Source of the DNA: Kingdonia uniflora
Taxonomy: Eukaryota; Streptophyta; Magnoliopsida; Ranunculales; Circaeasteraceae
Length of the DNA stretch: 64,000 nt
Direction: 5' to 3'
Assembly: GCA_014058105.1 (NCBI GenBank)
Contig: JACGCM010002894.1
Coordinates: 868,001 to 932,000, forward strand
Positions 1-10,496 of the stretch are shown piece after piece. The notes under the pieces are model-generated. The model saw nothing but the letters and a program-made list of their open reading frames with translations, was not told the DNA's origin and made no database searches. Position 1 is the stretch's first letter. Each line of letters starts with the position of its first letter. The position numbers and the translations under genes were made by a program.

Positions 1-1240
1 AAAAATAAAACCTCCTGATAAAGGATGGAGTCAAGACCGAAGAAAAAAGGAACCGGAAAAATTGTTAAGGATGTCTTTAAGCAGGAAATCATTTACCAAC
101 AGAAAACAATGGTTTAAGGAAAATATCTTAACTCTTTATTTTGATGATCTTAAGCTCAATCAAGATGCTTGAGGTTTAAAAGAAAGATATTTTGTTAATC
201 ATAATTATATTGTTCAAGACAGTCGTTATTGATATGTCTATGAGGCCATATTAACAGAAATAACATTAGCCCAAATTGAGCATCATCATTTCAATCCGAT
301 GGACATGAAAAACCCTATAATACATTTTAAAGGCTATATTACAAAGGTCTTACATATATCTGAATATGGATTAGATCCTAGCAAATCTAGATCCCTCAAA
401 CTGAATGGCTAGCAATATAATTATTGGGATTATATTCAAGCCTGTCATTATACTTTTTATTATCAAAATCCAATCAGAAAGTATACTTGGCTTTTTTGTA
501 TTAATCTGAATATTATTAAAAGATCAAGTTTCCCCACTTAGTTTTTAAATTGGTGGGAAAAGGTGAGACCCGACTTTGATATTTTGCCAAAATCCCTTTA
601 GGAGTTATTTGCACTATGGTATGAATTTCATCCAAAATTAAAGTGAAGAACTGTACAAAATCTACCTATCAGAAGAAATACCCTATGGTATTTCATAGAG
701 TTTCAGATCACTTGGATTTGGAAATAGGATCAAGAACTCTGCTTCGATGATCTGAAACTACCCATTCTATAAAAAACCTTCTTTTTATAGATGGTGGGAT
801 GGGTTTGAAATTGAAAGAGTTGTTGCATTGATCAACAAAATAACCGAAGAGTATGTTTTATCTTATAAGGAAGAGAAATAGAAAGCAGTAGGAATATTAG
901 TCTCTTCGACCAATGTTTTCCAACTATTAATAGATTTCATTAATGACCGTTATCCCAATTTATCATCCAAAGAACAATAAGTCAAAGTCATGCAAATTTT
1001 GAAAGAATAATTTATGGAAGCTACTACGCAGGCCTCACCACACGCAACTACATTCAACACTCAAGAAGGTAGTAAAAGCCAGGGGAAACACTATTGATGA
1101 GGATATGGCATTTTTGAAATCCTTAGATGCCACTATGGAGGATTATTGAGATGCCATCATTGAAGTCCAGGAACAGAAGATAAAGGCAAAAACGAAAGGG
1201 AAAGCTAAGGAAACTTAACATTTGGTGTGTAGGCGCCAAC
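1..1240 (+). pseudogene. Decayed repeat ORF, possible endogenous caulimovirid part
   Basis: A broken reading frame can be followed through this stretch across several in-frame stops and shifts. Recognisable pieces include a tryptophan-rich segment near 548-575 (NWWEKVRPDFD) and another near 600-640. It is followed by a non-coding stretch with a TATA box and a poly(A) signal, the layout seen at the end of the coding part of plant pararetroviruses integrated in host genomes. No reverse transcriptase, protease or movement-protein motif is visible, so the assignment rests on layout and general resemblance only. It could equally be an unrelated plant repeat. It is non-functional as read here and runs off the left edge of the window. 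Confidence 0.35.
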
Positions 1241-1399
1241 GCATGAAGACAAAAGCAGAAGAATCTTTATTTTATCAAAAGTCAAAAGTAAAAATAATTT
1301 TCTCTTTACTTTATCAAAAGTAAATGATTAAAGCAGAAGAATCTTGAATTTATCAAAAGTTAAAGATAAAGATCAAAAAAAGATATAGTTTGGTCTTCC

Positions 1400-1640
1400 A
1401 CCAGACCACTCCAACTACGCTCAAGACTACACGTGGATGGCACTTACTCTGGACTTCAAAACTTTGGAATCTGCCATTAGATATAAAAGGGACTAAAAAC
1501 CATTTGTATTCAGGTTTTTGTTTTTACTTTTTTCATCTCTCCTCTACAACTCCTCTGTAATATCTCTTCTATCCTCTATGTCTATCATTTCTCTGTAAGT
1601 ATTTCTTAATAAAGTTTAAGTTTGTTTATAGTTTGTTCTT
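1400..1640 (+). promoter_or_regulatory. TATA box and poly(A) signal after the decayed ORF
   Basis: A TATA box (TATAAAA, 1482-1488) lies in a sequence with little coding potential, followed by a pyrimidine-rich leader-like stretch and an AATAAA signal at 1608-1613. Upstream are imperfect repeats of an AGAAGAATCTT / TATCAAAAGT type (about 1255-1365). The order, short repeats then TATA then poly(A) signal about 125 bp later, fits the terminally redundant transcript of a pararetrovirus or an LTR. It is inferred, not proven. Confidence 0.4.
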
Positions 1641-1929
1641 GTTTATATATATATATAAGCTACTTTAAATATAATCAAACCAGATCAAGAGAAAAAGAAG
1701 ATTATTATTAGCTTTATTAAACTGACTTTCATTCTTATTATGAGATTCATGTCTAACGTTTATCTTACGCAAACGGCCAACTTTTACCATTCTCTGAATC
1801 TCCAAGAGGATGGGTCAAATAAAAAGTTTATTAGTCCAATTAGATTAACTTATAACACAAGTTTGTTCAAAATAGCCAGTCAAGAACTTGTAAATTATAA
1901 TTGAAGCAGACCCGAGTCTCATAACTTTA

Positions 1930-2740
1930 AGGAAGTTTAGCGATGAATGATTGGGCATTAACAACTCTGGTAGCCTCTTTATTTCAATTTGTGTAGCATC
2001 CGGCCTACCAATTAACATGTTTTCTTTAATAGTCATAGCAAATAGAGCCGGTTCTTGGCTCACAAGCCCTATCTGTTGCCTCAACCATCACAATTTCAGT
2101 GCCGTTATGTCATGCCCCTCTAATAGAATTTGTCCTGTAGAGGTTGAAATAAATACTTTTAGACACATTTTATGCATTATATACACAAATATAAAAATGT
2201 GATTAAGTTGCCTGAAGTGGGATCATAAATCTTTTAATGAGCGAAACGATAATGCTTTTACCAGATCCATTGCTTCCTACAAAAGCTATAGTCTTCTCCG
2301 CTTGGGCGTTTAAAGAGAAGTTATTTAGAATTTAAACATCGGGTCTAGATGGATTTGAGAAATTAAATAAATGCAACTCTATATTGTCTGTAACTAAATC
2401 CAATTCTAAGCATAATTAAGTTTTCCGGTCAACACTCGACTTATGATATAAAATGCAAAAGATCTTAGCAGCTGTAACTCTTGCCTTCACAAAGGCAGCA
2501 ATGCTAGGAATTGAATGTCTCAAACCTCTGTTATATAATGTGATTATAAAACTAAACATAAGAGACAAAATGAAAATAAAATGAAGAGGAGCTGTGATTC
2601 GTAAATGAGTATTTACATTCCGCCTATCATGACTGAGAACATGGTAAGTCCTCCGTTCGTGTAGTGACGTCTAACGAAATAACCCCCATAACAGAGTAAG
2701 AGGGCAAAGAAATAAAAGACCATGAAGTAAGTCCCACCCA
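1930..2740 (-). pseudogene. ABCB-type transporter gene fragment
   Basis: On the minus strand this reads as the end of a transmembrane domain (CYGGYFVRRHYTNGG, about 2640-2700), then the linker, then a nucleotide-binding domain with a Walker A of GSNGSGKS (2254-2277) and the Q-loop segment [15 protein letters not shown] (about 2030-2083). This is characteristic of full-size ABCB (MDR/P-glycoprotein) auxin or xenobiotic transporters of the plasma membrane. Stops and frameshifts interrupt it, the signature motif and Walker B are missing, and the final Walker A threonine is replaced. An intron remains between the Walker A and Q-loop exons: its acceptor (CTACAG) is present, but the donor position reads GC. 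The fragment is therefore a genomic-copy remnant, not a retrocopy. Its upstream side is cut by the copia element starting at 2745. Confidence 0.85.
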
Positions 2741-2744
2741 ACAT

Positions 2745-3341
2745 TGTTATGGAATGAACTCGAATTATGTTTGTGGATGCTCATTGGAGTTTGTATGACG
2801 AGTTAGGATTCAAAACAGAAGGAAAAGATTATTCGTATAACTTTTCGGTGTTCTGTTCGAATAAACTTAGTGTATGTTCAAACAGAAAAGGCAGAACTGG
2901 CTTTGTTCAAATAAACTTTTGAGTTTGTTCTAATACAAAGATATATGTTCGAATAGACCACGAAAACTCAGTTTTAAAAGGTTGGAGTGATGATGTTGGC
3001 TTGCCACGTGATCCGTACTTTGAGACTTAATTGATGTAATGACCTCCCGACTATATAATGGATACTAAGTGTATTTCTTAGGTTATCTTTTGTGAGTTTA
3101 TTAATTATAGAGAGAACTAGAGTTTGAGAGACTTTGTTAAAGCTTCAAGGAAGCTCGAGAGATCACATTGTAACTTAATAATTTATAGTGGATTGTTCGC
3201 GGGGAGTAGTTTTTCATTTGTAAGGATTTTCCATTTTCCTTCTCCATGTAAATCTCACTTTGTTTATTTGGTTCTTCGTTCGACGATTTCCACGTTTTGT
3301 TCTTTTCCTAGAAGAAAAACTAACTACCTCAATTCTTAACA
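2745..3341 (+). repeat. 5' LTR of copia element 1
   Basis: 597 bp bounded by the inverted termini TGTTA and TAACA. Its internal sequence from 2812 recurs at 20896-21478. It contains several short degenerate repeats built around TGTTCGAATA (2850-2960) and a TATA-like box (ACTATATAA, about 3050), also present in the 3' copy, which would be its promoter. The primer binding site follows directly. Confidence 0.9.
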
Positions 3342-3343
3342 AC

Positions 3344-3356
3344 TGGTATTAGAGCG
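3344..3356 (+). other. Primer binding site (initiator Met tRNA)
   Basis: TGGTATTAGAGCG starts two bases after the 5' LTR. It differs by one base from TGGTATCAGAGC, the usual plant copia site complementary to the 3' end of the initiator methionine tRNA. Confidence 0.85.
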
Positions 3357-3370
3357 CTTGGTAGGGCTTA

Positions 3371-4140
3371 TGTGGCAAAGAACGATAGCCGACGAAGAGA
3401 AATTGAAGATCGTGAAGTTCAATGGCTCAAATTTTGGAGTGTGAAAGATGCAGATAGAAGATTATCTCTATCAGAAGGATCTTCCCTTGCCACTGGGTGG
3501 GATTAAGATGAAGCTGATAGATCATGATGCTATGAAGTGGGCGTGTTTGGATCGCAAGGAACTTAGAATCGTTAGGTTGGCGCTATCATCTCAAATTCTA
3601 TATATGATCTCCAAAGTTGGAACAACAAAGGAGTTGATGGAAACTTTATTTTCTATGTACTTAGAATCGTTCGAGACAAATAAGGTACATCTCTTACGCC
3701 GCTTGTTTACTTTAAAGATGAAAGATAATAATAGTGTGTAAGCTCATATTAGTATGTTTAATACTATTTATGCTCAACTTGAATCTGTGAAAATCACTTT
3801 TTCCTAGGAGGTGAGAGCGTGAGATCCTTTGGGGCAGATGCCCGAGAGCTAAGAAGGGTTTATTACAGCTGTAAGTAATTCATCATGGAAGGAAACAATT
3901 AAATTTGACATTATAGTCTCGTTGATTATGAGTGCAAAAAATAGGCATAAATCATCTGAACCCTCTTCGAGTTCAAACGACAGTGTGCTGAGTGTCTAGA
4001 AAAGAGGGAGGTCCTATAGAAAGGGGCCAAAAAATGGAAAAGGTCGTTCGCAGTCAAGAGGAAAGTCCAAGCCGCCCGGTGCGTGTTGGACATGTGGATA
4101 GAAGGGTCACTTCAGGCGCGATTATAATTCTTCTAAGAAA
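3371..4140 (+). pseudogene. Copia element 1 gag
   Basis: Gag-like reading frame. It starts near MWQRTIADEEKLKIVKFNG and continues with an open segment at 3448-3741 (97 codons), which holds the conserved W-ACLDRKELRIVRLALSS region of copia gag. A zinc knuckle CWTCG-KGHFRRDY is seen at about 4084-4128, but a stop replaces one residue and the last cysteine is a tyrosine. Several in-frame stops (for example at 3440 and 3741) make it non-functional. In an active element this protein would form the cytoplasmic virus-like particle around the RNA. Confidence 0.8.
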
Positions 4141-5496
4141 ACTAATGACGATGAGAAATATATAATGAACCTTATTGAGGAGGTTAGTTCTGATGAGGCT
4201 TTAGTTCTTTTGTGCGACGATGTTAACGAGTCATGTATAGTTGATTCGGGTACCTCAGTCCATATTACTACAAACCTAGGTTTCCTAACCAATATTGTTA
4301 AAGGCGACTTCGGTATGGTCTTCCATGCAGACAAGAGAGCGCATAATATTACTGGAAAAAAATGCTAGGCTGAAGTTGGCTTCAGAGGCGACGTTGATTT
4401 TGAAGAATGTGCGACCTGTACCCAAATTGGGGCGTAAGCTTATCTTGGTTAACCAATTGTCAGATGATAGTAGATATGTAAACACCTTTGGTGATAATTT
4501 CTGGAAGGTCGCAAAGGGAGCTATGGTAGTAGCTCGGGGCTTAAGGCAAGGAACATTGTATACAACACAAGATACAATTTCCACTATTTGTGCAACCACT
4601 TTGAGGATTGATGCAAGTACATGACACAAATAGATTGGGTATATGTGTGAAAAGGGATGAAGATAATGGTTAGTAAAGGAAAGCTAGAGGGATGAGGTTG
4701 ATCTTAAGCTTTGTAAAAAGTGTGTTCTTGCAAAGCAGAAAAATGTTAGTTTCAAAATAATTAGAAGGTCGAGGAAAGCTGAAAAGTTGGATCTTGTTCA
4801 TACAGATGTTTGGAGACCAACCAAGGTGTCTCCTTTTGGTGATTCTCATTATTATGTTACTTTCATCGATGATGCTACTCGTAAACTATGGGTCTACTAT
4901 GTGAAGAACAAATCAGATGTGTTTGATAAGTTCAAGAAGTAAAAGATTCTAGTTGAAAATGAAACCGACTTAAAACTGAAGTGTCTAAGATCGGATAACG
5001 AGGACGAGTACTGAAGTGACGAGTTTAAATATTTTTGTGCATCAAAATGGCGACGTACTACAGAACAACACAACAAAATGGTGTTGTAGAACGCATGAAC
5101 CAAACCATAAACGAAAGGGCGAGGAGTATGAGACTCAACGTAAGATTGTCGAAATGTTTTTGGGTGGATGTGGCTAGTATGGCAATGTACTTGATTAACA
5201 GAGGGACTTCGACGGCTTTGGACTTTAGATTTCCTAAAGAAGCATGGACCGGTAAAGAGGTAAACCTTTCTCACTTGCGTATTTTCAATTGTACTTCATA
5301 TGTGCTTGATAATTTAGATACAAGGTCAAAGTTGGATGCAAAGTCAGCGAAGTGCATGTTCATTGGATATGGAGGTGATGAGTTTGGGTACCGATTTTGG
5401 GATGTGAAGAATCAGAAAGTCATCCGGAGCTGTAATGTTACATTTAATAAGGAAGTTTTGTATAAAGGCTTCAAAGTACCTGTGGAAAGAATTTGA
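4141..5496 (+). pseudogene. Copia element 1 protease and integrase
   Basis: The aspartic protease site reads VDSGTSVHIT (about 4240-4269), the canonical copia form. The integrase follows. Its core is recognisable as YYVTFIDDATRKLWVYYV (about 4852-4905), LRSDNEDEY (about 4987-5012) and, in another frame from 5035, TTQQNGVVERMNQT with the catalytic glutamate inside VVERMN. The D-D-E triad is still present, although stops and a frameshift lie between its parts (stops near 4941 and 5013). The GKEVNLSHLRIFNC and MFIGYGGDEFGYRFW segments (5254-5402) are the usual copia integrase C-terminal region. Confidence 0.9.
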
Positions 5497-5641
5497 AGTG
5501 AAGCAGCGAAACGTATTGACATTAAATTTAAACCCTCTTGAGATGTTGAAGAAGAAGTTGTGGTTGAGTCCGATGTACCAGATCAAAGAGAGTAACCTAA
5601 TGATCTACACATTCCAATAGCACTTCGAAAGGAGCTGAGAA

Positions 5642-5855
5642 ATGCATAAAAATTTGGCTAGGTACGTTAACTCCCTATATAAATTGTTACTTACGGATGG
5701 TGGTGAACCGAAAAGTTACAAGGAGGCTTTAAATATGGAAGTTAAGAGCAAGTGGGAGCTTGCTATGGATGATGAGATGCATTCATTATCAGTAAATCAA
5801 ACTTTGGATTTAGTTCAGTTATCAAAAGGGAAGAGAGCATTGCACAACAAGTGGG
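5642..5855 (+). pseudogene. Copia element 1 reverse transcriptase, N-terminal part
   Basis: The segment holds the copia pattern SYKEAL...KWELAMDDEMHSL...ALHNKWV, the start of the reverse transcriptase domain. The frame is cut after KWV by the gypsy insertion. The next codons of the same domain (YRLMQESNSSRRFKARLV) resume at 20423, directly after the right-hand target duplication. This proves a single insertion event and fixes its position at base resolution. Confidence 0.9.
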
Positions 5856-6446
5856 TGTAGAGACCAGATTTCGCAAAGCTCAAAATAGCTTGAAATCGAT
5901 CCTTACACCAAGAACTACTATGACACGAATTAAATAAGGGATAATACTTGACACAGAAGATTTAGCGTGGAAAACCTGTAAATAGGTAAAGAAACCACGA
6001 CCTCGAGTGGAGGATTTTGTTAAAGTAGTATTATTGCTTGAGAGAGAGAGAGAATCTGATTACAAGAGTTTATCTAAGAAAAGATAGCTAGGGATCAAAG
6101 AATCGTATATATTAAATTGTCTGCTGACCGTCCTATTTCCTTAGGAGCTCTGCCCTTTTATAGACCCTGCTCTCAGCTTGACATCGTGATTGAAGAGTTT
6201 CTCCTGAAAGTGGGAGTCATGGGCGGTTGAGTGTGTAACTGCTAGCTCATGGTAGATAGGTGTATGTTGACTTGTTCTGCTTACATTTGTTGTGGATGAC
6301 CCACGTTCTGCTTGAGTTCGTGGCTTATGTGTAACTGTTAACGTGTCTGTTTATGTGTGAGTCTGGTACTGGATAAGATTGAATCTTCCAGAGCTCAAGG
6401 CATAGATGAGATTGAATATTCATAGCTCGAGGGATAAGTCCCTACA
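5856..6446 (-). repeat. 3' LTR of Tat-1
   Basis: 591 bp, the left LTR in window orientation and the 3' LTR of the minus-strand element. It holds a minus-strand TATAAAA box near 6164-6172 and the motif CTCGAGG near its inner end. Many of the differences from the partner LTR are C/T or G/A changes, the pattern expected from loss of methylated cytosines. Confidence 0.93.
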
Positions 6447-6462
6447 ATCGCCCCCTCACAAT
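6447..6462 (-). other. Polypurine tract of Tat-1
   Basis: On the minus strand the bases TTGTGAGGGGGCGAT directly precede the 3' LTR. This is the expected primer for plus-strand DNA synthesis. A related tract precedes the LTR of the second Tat element at 58805-58818. Confidence 0.8.
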
Positions 6463-6640
6463 TAGTTGAGAAAAAACCCTAACCCGGACCCTGTGATGAC
6501 GTAAGCGAGAGTTTGAAAATTGGAACGTCTGTATTGATGAGTATGCTGTCATTATGACGCGTGAGTGTTATGGGTATACTTGTGGTTTTCCTAAGCGAAT
6601 GGCTGCCTTGGGAAACAACGTGAGTTAAATGCGGTATCTC

Positions 6641-6649
6641 TATAAATAG
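6641..6649 (+). promoter_or_regulatory. TATA box of the antisense gene block, Tat-1
   Basis: TATAAATAG lies 195 bp inside the 3' LTR boundary, on the strand opposite to gag-pol. The same nonamer occurs at the equivalent place in Tat-2 (58549-58557, -) and Tat-3 (59720-59728, +), each time upstream of the first antisense ORF. That makes it a likely promoter independent of the LTR. Confidence 0.7.
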
Positions 6650-6737
6650 TGTTCAGATCTTATCGCCGAATAACCTACAACAAATCTTCACTGCAGAGAA
6701 AAACAAACATATTCCTTTTTAGGGGTAAGAAAAATAT

Positions 6738-7018
6738 ATGAGTTTTTGGGTGCGTACCTTTGTAAAATCTTTGTTAAGATGAGGAATCGAGAGTATCATA
6801 CCCGGTTTTCATTCATCATGGAGGAAACCCGGATACGGTATTTTGGCTATCAGAGTAGGGAAACTCTCTTTGCTATTTTGTTGAAGGAGTATTGTTTAAA
6901 ATATTTCTGGGTATTATGTAGCGTTCATTTTAGCGTCTGTGGTGTATACGATGCAAAATCCTTGGCCTCTAACGACGTTCTAATTTCTAAGGTAGGAGTC
7001 ATCTTCAAGCTCTACTAA
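6738..7018 (+). pseudogene. Tat-1 antisense ORF 0 (small ORF, RYFxxQS motif)
   Basis: An open segment with METRIRYFGYQS-like content around 6819-6860 (read EETRIRYFGYQSRET). Tat-2 (58150-58464, -) has LRYFENQS and Tat-3 (59828-60157, +) has YFRTQS at the same place after the TATA box, so the ORF is conserved although its function is unknown. Downstream (7040-7075) the DNA motif GGAAGAGACGGTGGTGG also recurs in Tat-3 at about 60209-60225. The start codon in this copy is uncertain: ATG at 6738 is in a different frame from the conserved part. Confidence 0.5.
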
Positions 7019-7698
7019 CTTCGGGTTAGTGGGGATAAGGAGGAAGAGACGGTGGTGGTGGAGGTGGCGTATAGAAGATGGATCACTTCCTTCGACACAA
7101 TCGTCTTTTCTTTTAATTCTTTCTACAGGAAAATAAAGGGAAAAGAGGTGTTTGACCTGTTGTAGTCTTGCATTTGTCGAGCTGTGGCTGAGGTTTCTCT
7201 GGAAGATTAACATTATCTTGGCAACGAGGAAAGAACTAGAGACTTATCCTCAGGCTTCATAAAATATTTGTAATATCAAGCTTCTACAAGCTTGATTCTG
7301 TAATTGTAAAGTAACGCTGTAGGGGTAGTCCTGTAACGAACTTGTTAGATGAAAATCCAGCGTAATAAAAAAATATTTTGTTTGTTTCTTACTAGCAAAA
7401 AGCAGAAATAGTTGACACGACATCGAGCTGTAACAATATGGGAGTAAATAGCTGGTGGGATAACATACCTCATCCTACCTCGTAAAAGACTCGAGCTTAA
7501 CAGATGTAAAGATAAAGCTCGAAATGTATCCTTTAGATAACTCGATTAAGCACGAAAAGATAATAGTAAGTAGTTCGAACTCGGGAAGAGTGGGTTATAG
7601 AAACTGAAATACGTTGCTTATAGTCAATCAAAAAATTAGTCCTCTTGATTGAACAATATAATAGTGTGACTTGTTCTTTAAGAAGTTTATTCATAAAA

Positions 7699-8076
7699 AT
7701 GGTGAAGACTCGCTCACAGAGGGCTGTTGAAGCGCGTGTGTTGAATGACTTACGTTTGGCATTCAAGATTGATGAAATAAGGGAAGCTATTTTCGGGCAA
7801 CAAGGTTATGATGCGGTTCTGCTCGAGGCCCGAACGAACTACGAGGGTATGACTGATGTAGAAAGGGGTAAGGAAATGAACCGCGTGTACTGGTCTGAGT
7901 CCATGCGTATCTGTTGGCAATCTGTTGAAGATTGCAAAGAGTTCGTCATGATGATGACAAGGGAGGACATCATCAATGAGGAAAAGGATAGTGCCTCAGG
8001 GCTACTAAAAGCTTGTGCTGTCGAAGGGTACATCGGTTGCTTCAAGAGCAAGCATCTTGGAGATTGGAGTGATTGA
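7699..8076 (+). CDS. Tat-1 antisense ORF A, MVxTRxQ protein
   Basis: Intact 125-aa frame from ATG 7699, chosen because the N-terminus MVKTRSQ is shared with Tat-3 (MVRTRSQ, 61564) and Tat-2 (MVRTRFV, 57240). The remainder is acidic and helical in character, with no domain I recognise. The three copies align through their middle (CKEFVMMMTRED here, KEVVRQIAEEE in Tat-2, EAIREIVRDKL in Tat-3). It is antisense to the element's pol and lies downstream of the TATA box at 6641. It could be a separate small protein or the 5' exon of the large antisense gene; splice signals at its ends are not clear. This is the only intact antisense ORF of this copy. Confidence 0.55.
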   Translation: MVKTRSQRAVEARVLNDLRLAFKIDEIREAIFGQQGYDAVLLEARTNYEGMTDVERGKEMNRVYWSESMRICWQSVEDCKEFVMMMTREDIINEEKDSASGLLKACAVEGYIGCFKSKHLGDWSD

Positions 8077-9772
8077 CTATTGTATTTTTGAATTTTTGAA
8101 ATGTAACTGCCTGAATTTACTTGAAGAAAAACTCTGTTCACGAAAATAGGCTATGACTAGGATTGTTGTTGAAACTAAATTTTTGAATAAATGTTGCAAA
8201 TTGATATTGACGTTAAAGTCAAGGTGTATAAGTAGGGTAAACAAAGGTATTTGGAAGTTAAAAATAGATAATTCAAAATCATGAGTTTGGGGCAGTGTGA
8301 AAAGAGTGGGACCAAGAGGCTGAGAGATACGCTAAAGTATAATATTTGGTGTAATGATGGGAAGGTGGTTTCACCGAAGTGGTACGACATACCTGACAGG
8401 TTCCGATGAACAGACGGCTTGGTTCAGGAATCGAGGACTATTTATTCGAATACTCAAAATCGCCAGTGGTTTGGGGAAAGGTGTATAAGTACTCTCTCTC
8501 CTCCCTCTTCGAAAACAAAAAACTAGAAATAGAAAAGAAGGGTTAGGGAGATAGAGATCTCAGCTGACGATTCCATTACCGTCGAAGGAGGAAAGGATAA
8601 GAGGAAAATAGTATCTAGGAGTTTCTATTGCGAACAGCGAGAGGAGGCTGAGATTGAGGAAGTTTTGAAGAAGTTGTAGTAATTGAGCAAACTGGTGCGG
8701 ACCAACGCTATAGACTCTCACTCGGGTGCTGAAGGTAAGTCTGTCTTTGTGTTTATAAGAGTTTTTGTATAAAAATATTTATTGTGTTGGGATAAAGATG
8801 TAATCCCTACCCAAACAAAAAATAAAAATAATAAGGGGAATAATGACTATGGGGCGAGAAAAATCGCTGTGTAAAATTGTGATTAAAGAAGTGATCTAGC
8901 AGTGCGAGTTAATAATTGATATATATATACCTCGACCTATCTGTAGGTGTTGCTGGAACAGCTTCTTGTATTGTAGATCCTTTACTGTAGATAAGTATGG
9001 CTTCGACCTCTGGTTGTGCAAAGGCTGATAAAGTAGACTTACTAGGGCAATTATCTCCCGTCATTGGCGTAGGGGACGAGGAGGATACTGTAGCAGAATT
9101 GGTAGAATGGCCTCGTTTAATGGGTTCTCGAGTTGAGTACCCTACGGGTTGTAGTCGATTTAGGGAGTTTTGTAAGGCCAAAAGTAGTGTAGATGGGATC
9201 TGGGGGCACGCCTTTGGATATAGGGGTAACTTCTTTAGGAATTACAATGCCAGACAAATAAGGGATTACCTGTATTTGCTGCCTGATTTGGCTAAAGAAA
9301 AGTAGTACATGCGTTTGGGGGATGAAGTATCCTTGGAGTAAGTTCAAAGCATAGTGAAGGAGGGTCGAACTGATGGCTTTTGTTGTTATTTAGCCCAGTT
9401 TGACTATGGGTTGACGCTACCATTTGAGCAATTTGGCTAAGCGTGTTATGAATATGATTGGGGCATGCCCAACGCAGCTAAATTACAATTTTTAGGAAGT
9501 GATCCTTGTATGCGAACACCTTAATGAGTGATGGGCTGCATCTGGTAGTGAGAGTAGGATTACTGCCAAGGATTTGATGGAGTATTACGCTGTGGAGTAT
9601 GTTACAACAACTGATGGTGCATATCTTTCTTCTAGTTCTTCAAGACCATGCTTCTTCGACCTGTCTTCAGCAGGACGAGTGTGGAACGACAACCTTTTAT
9701 GGGTGTCTAGTGAATGTCTTCAGCGGTCAGATGAGGATCCCCTGCAATTTAATAATAGAACTATAACAAAGG

Positions 9773-9865
9773 GTAAGTATATCATTGAAAATCAAACTAT
9801 CATTTGTATGTTGAACTATATTTTTATAGTTGATTTGTATCTTACGTGGCCTATCTTTTATGCAG
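9773..9865 (+). other. Intron of the antisense gene, phase 1 (Tat-1)
   Basis: Donor G/GTAAGT at 9773 and acceptor TGCAG ending 9865, 93 bp, AT-rich. It splits a glycine codon after its first base. Tat-2 (55100-55178, -) and Tat-3 (63865-63942, +) have an intron at the same protein position and phase (donor GTAAGT, acceptors GACAG and TGTCAG). The three-fold conservation argues that it was really spliced. Confidence 0.75.
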
Positions 9866-10419
9866 GAATTAGCTGCAAAGTTTCGAGGAAGGAATCCTTC
9901 ATAGATTTTGTTGCCAAGGAAAACACTGAGCTCGAAGTCGTTCTCAAAAATTGAAGGATAAATAGGTTCAAAAGGATAGCAAGTAAGGACGACAAGGTCA
10001 GGATATCTCAAGCAAAGAAGAGAATGGTTGGGAAAACTCTAGGCTCTATGGAAGAGAAAATGTTAACTCCTGAACTTAATACTCCTTTGAAGCTTGCGGG
10101 GATTAACGAGATACCAGATGGGCCAGTAGATATGGCCACTGTGCCCAGCACTATTGTACGGAATCTTGTGAAGAGGAAGGCCGTGAAAAGTGGGGCTGCC
10201 TCTCGTTCTGCTACGTCAGACAGTGTGGACGATAGTGGTAAGAGGAGGAAGGTAACTCCTCCCGCAAAGTCATAGTCGGTGCTAGAGGAAAGCGTTAAGA
10301 ACTCTGAGGGGGCTGACTTGAGGCCGCGTTTTGAGGTTGAAACCGATCTCATGGAGGAACAATGTCTAGCTAAAGCTCGAGAGAAGGGGGTTACTGTTGT
10401 GGAAGATGAGTTTAAGAAG

Positions 10420-10496
10420 GTTAGTAAATATTTGTTTTTTTTTTGTATTGTTTTGTCGTCTCGAGCTAACTTATTTCTTGTTGTAGTTTGCTCGTG
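10420..10496 (+). other. Second intron of the antisense gene, phase 0 (Tat-1)
   Basis: Donor AAG/GTTAGT at 10420 and acceptor TTGTAG at 10496, with a poly-T stretch inside. Joining the flanks keeps the frame (EDEFKK/FARALRGV). Tat-2 has a matching phase-0 intron at 54532-54599 (EEMSKV/AVRLMKR). Confidence 0.65.

Noticed and set aside
4285..4629. 114-codon minus-strand frame inside copia element 1
   Set aside because: It overlaps the sense gag-pol protease region and has no motifs; shadow frame.
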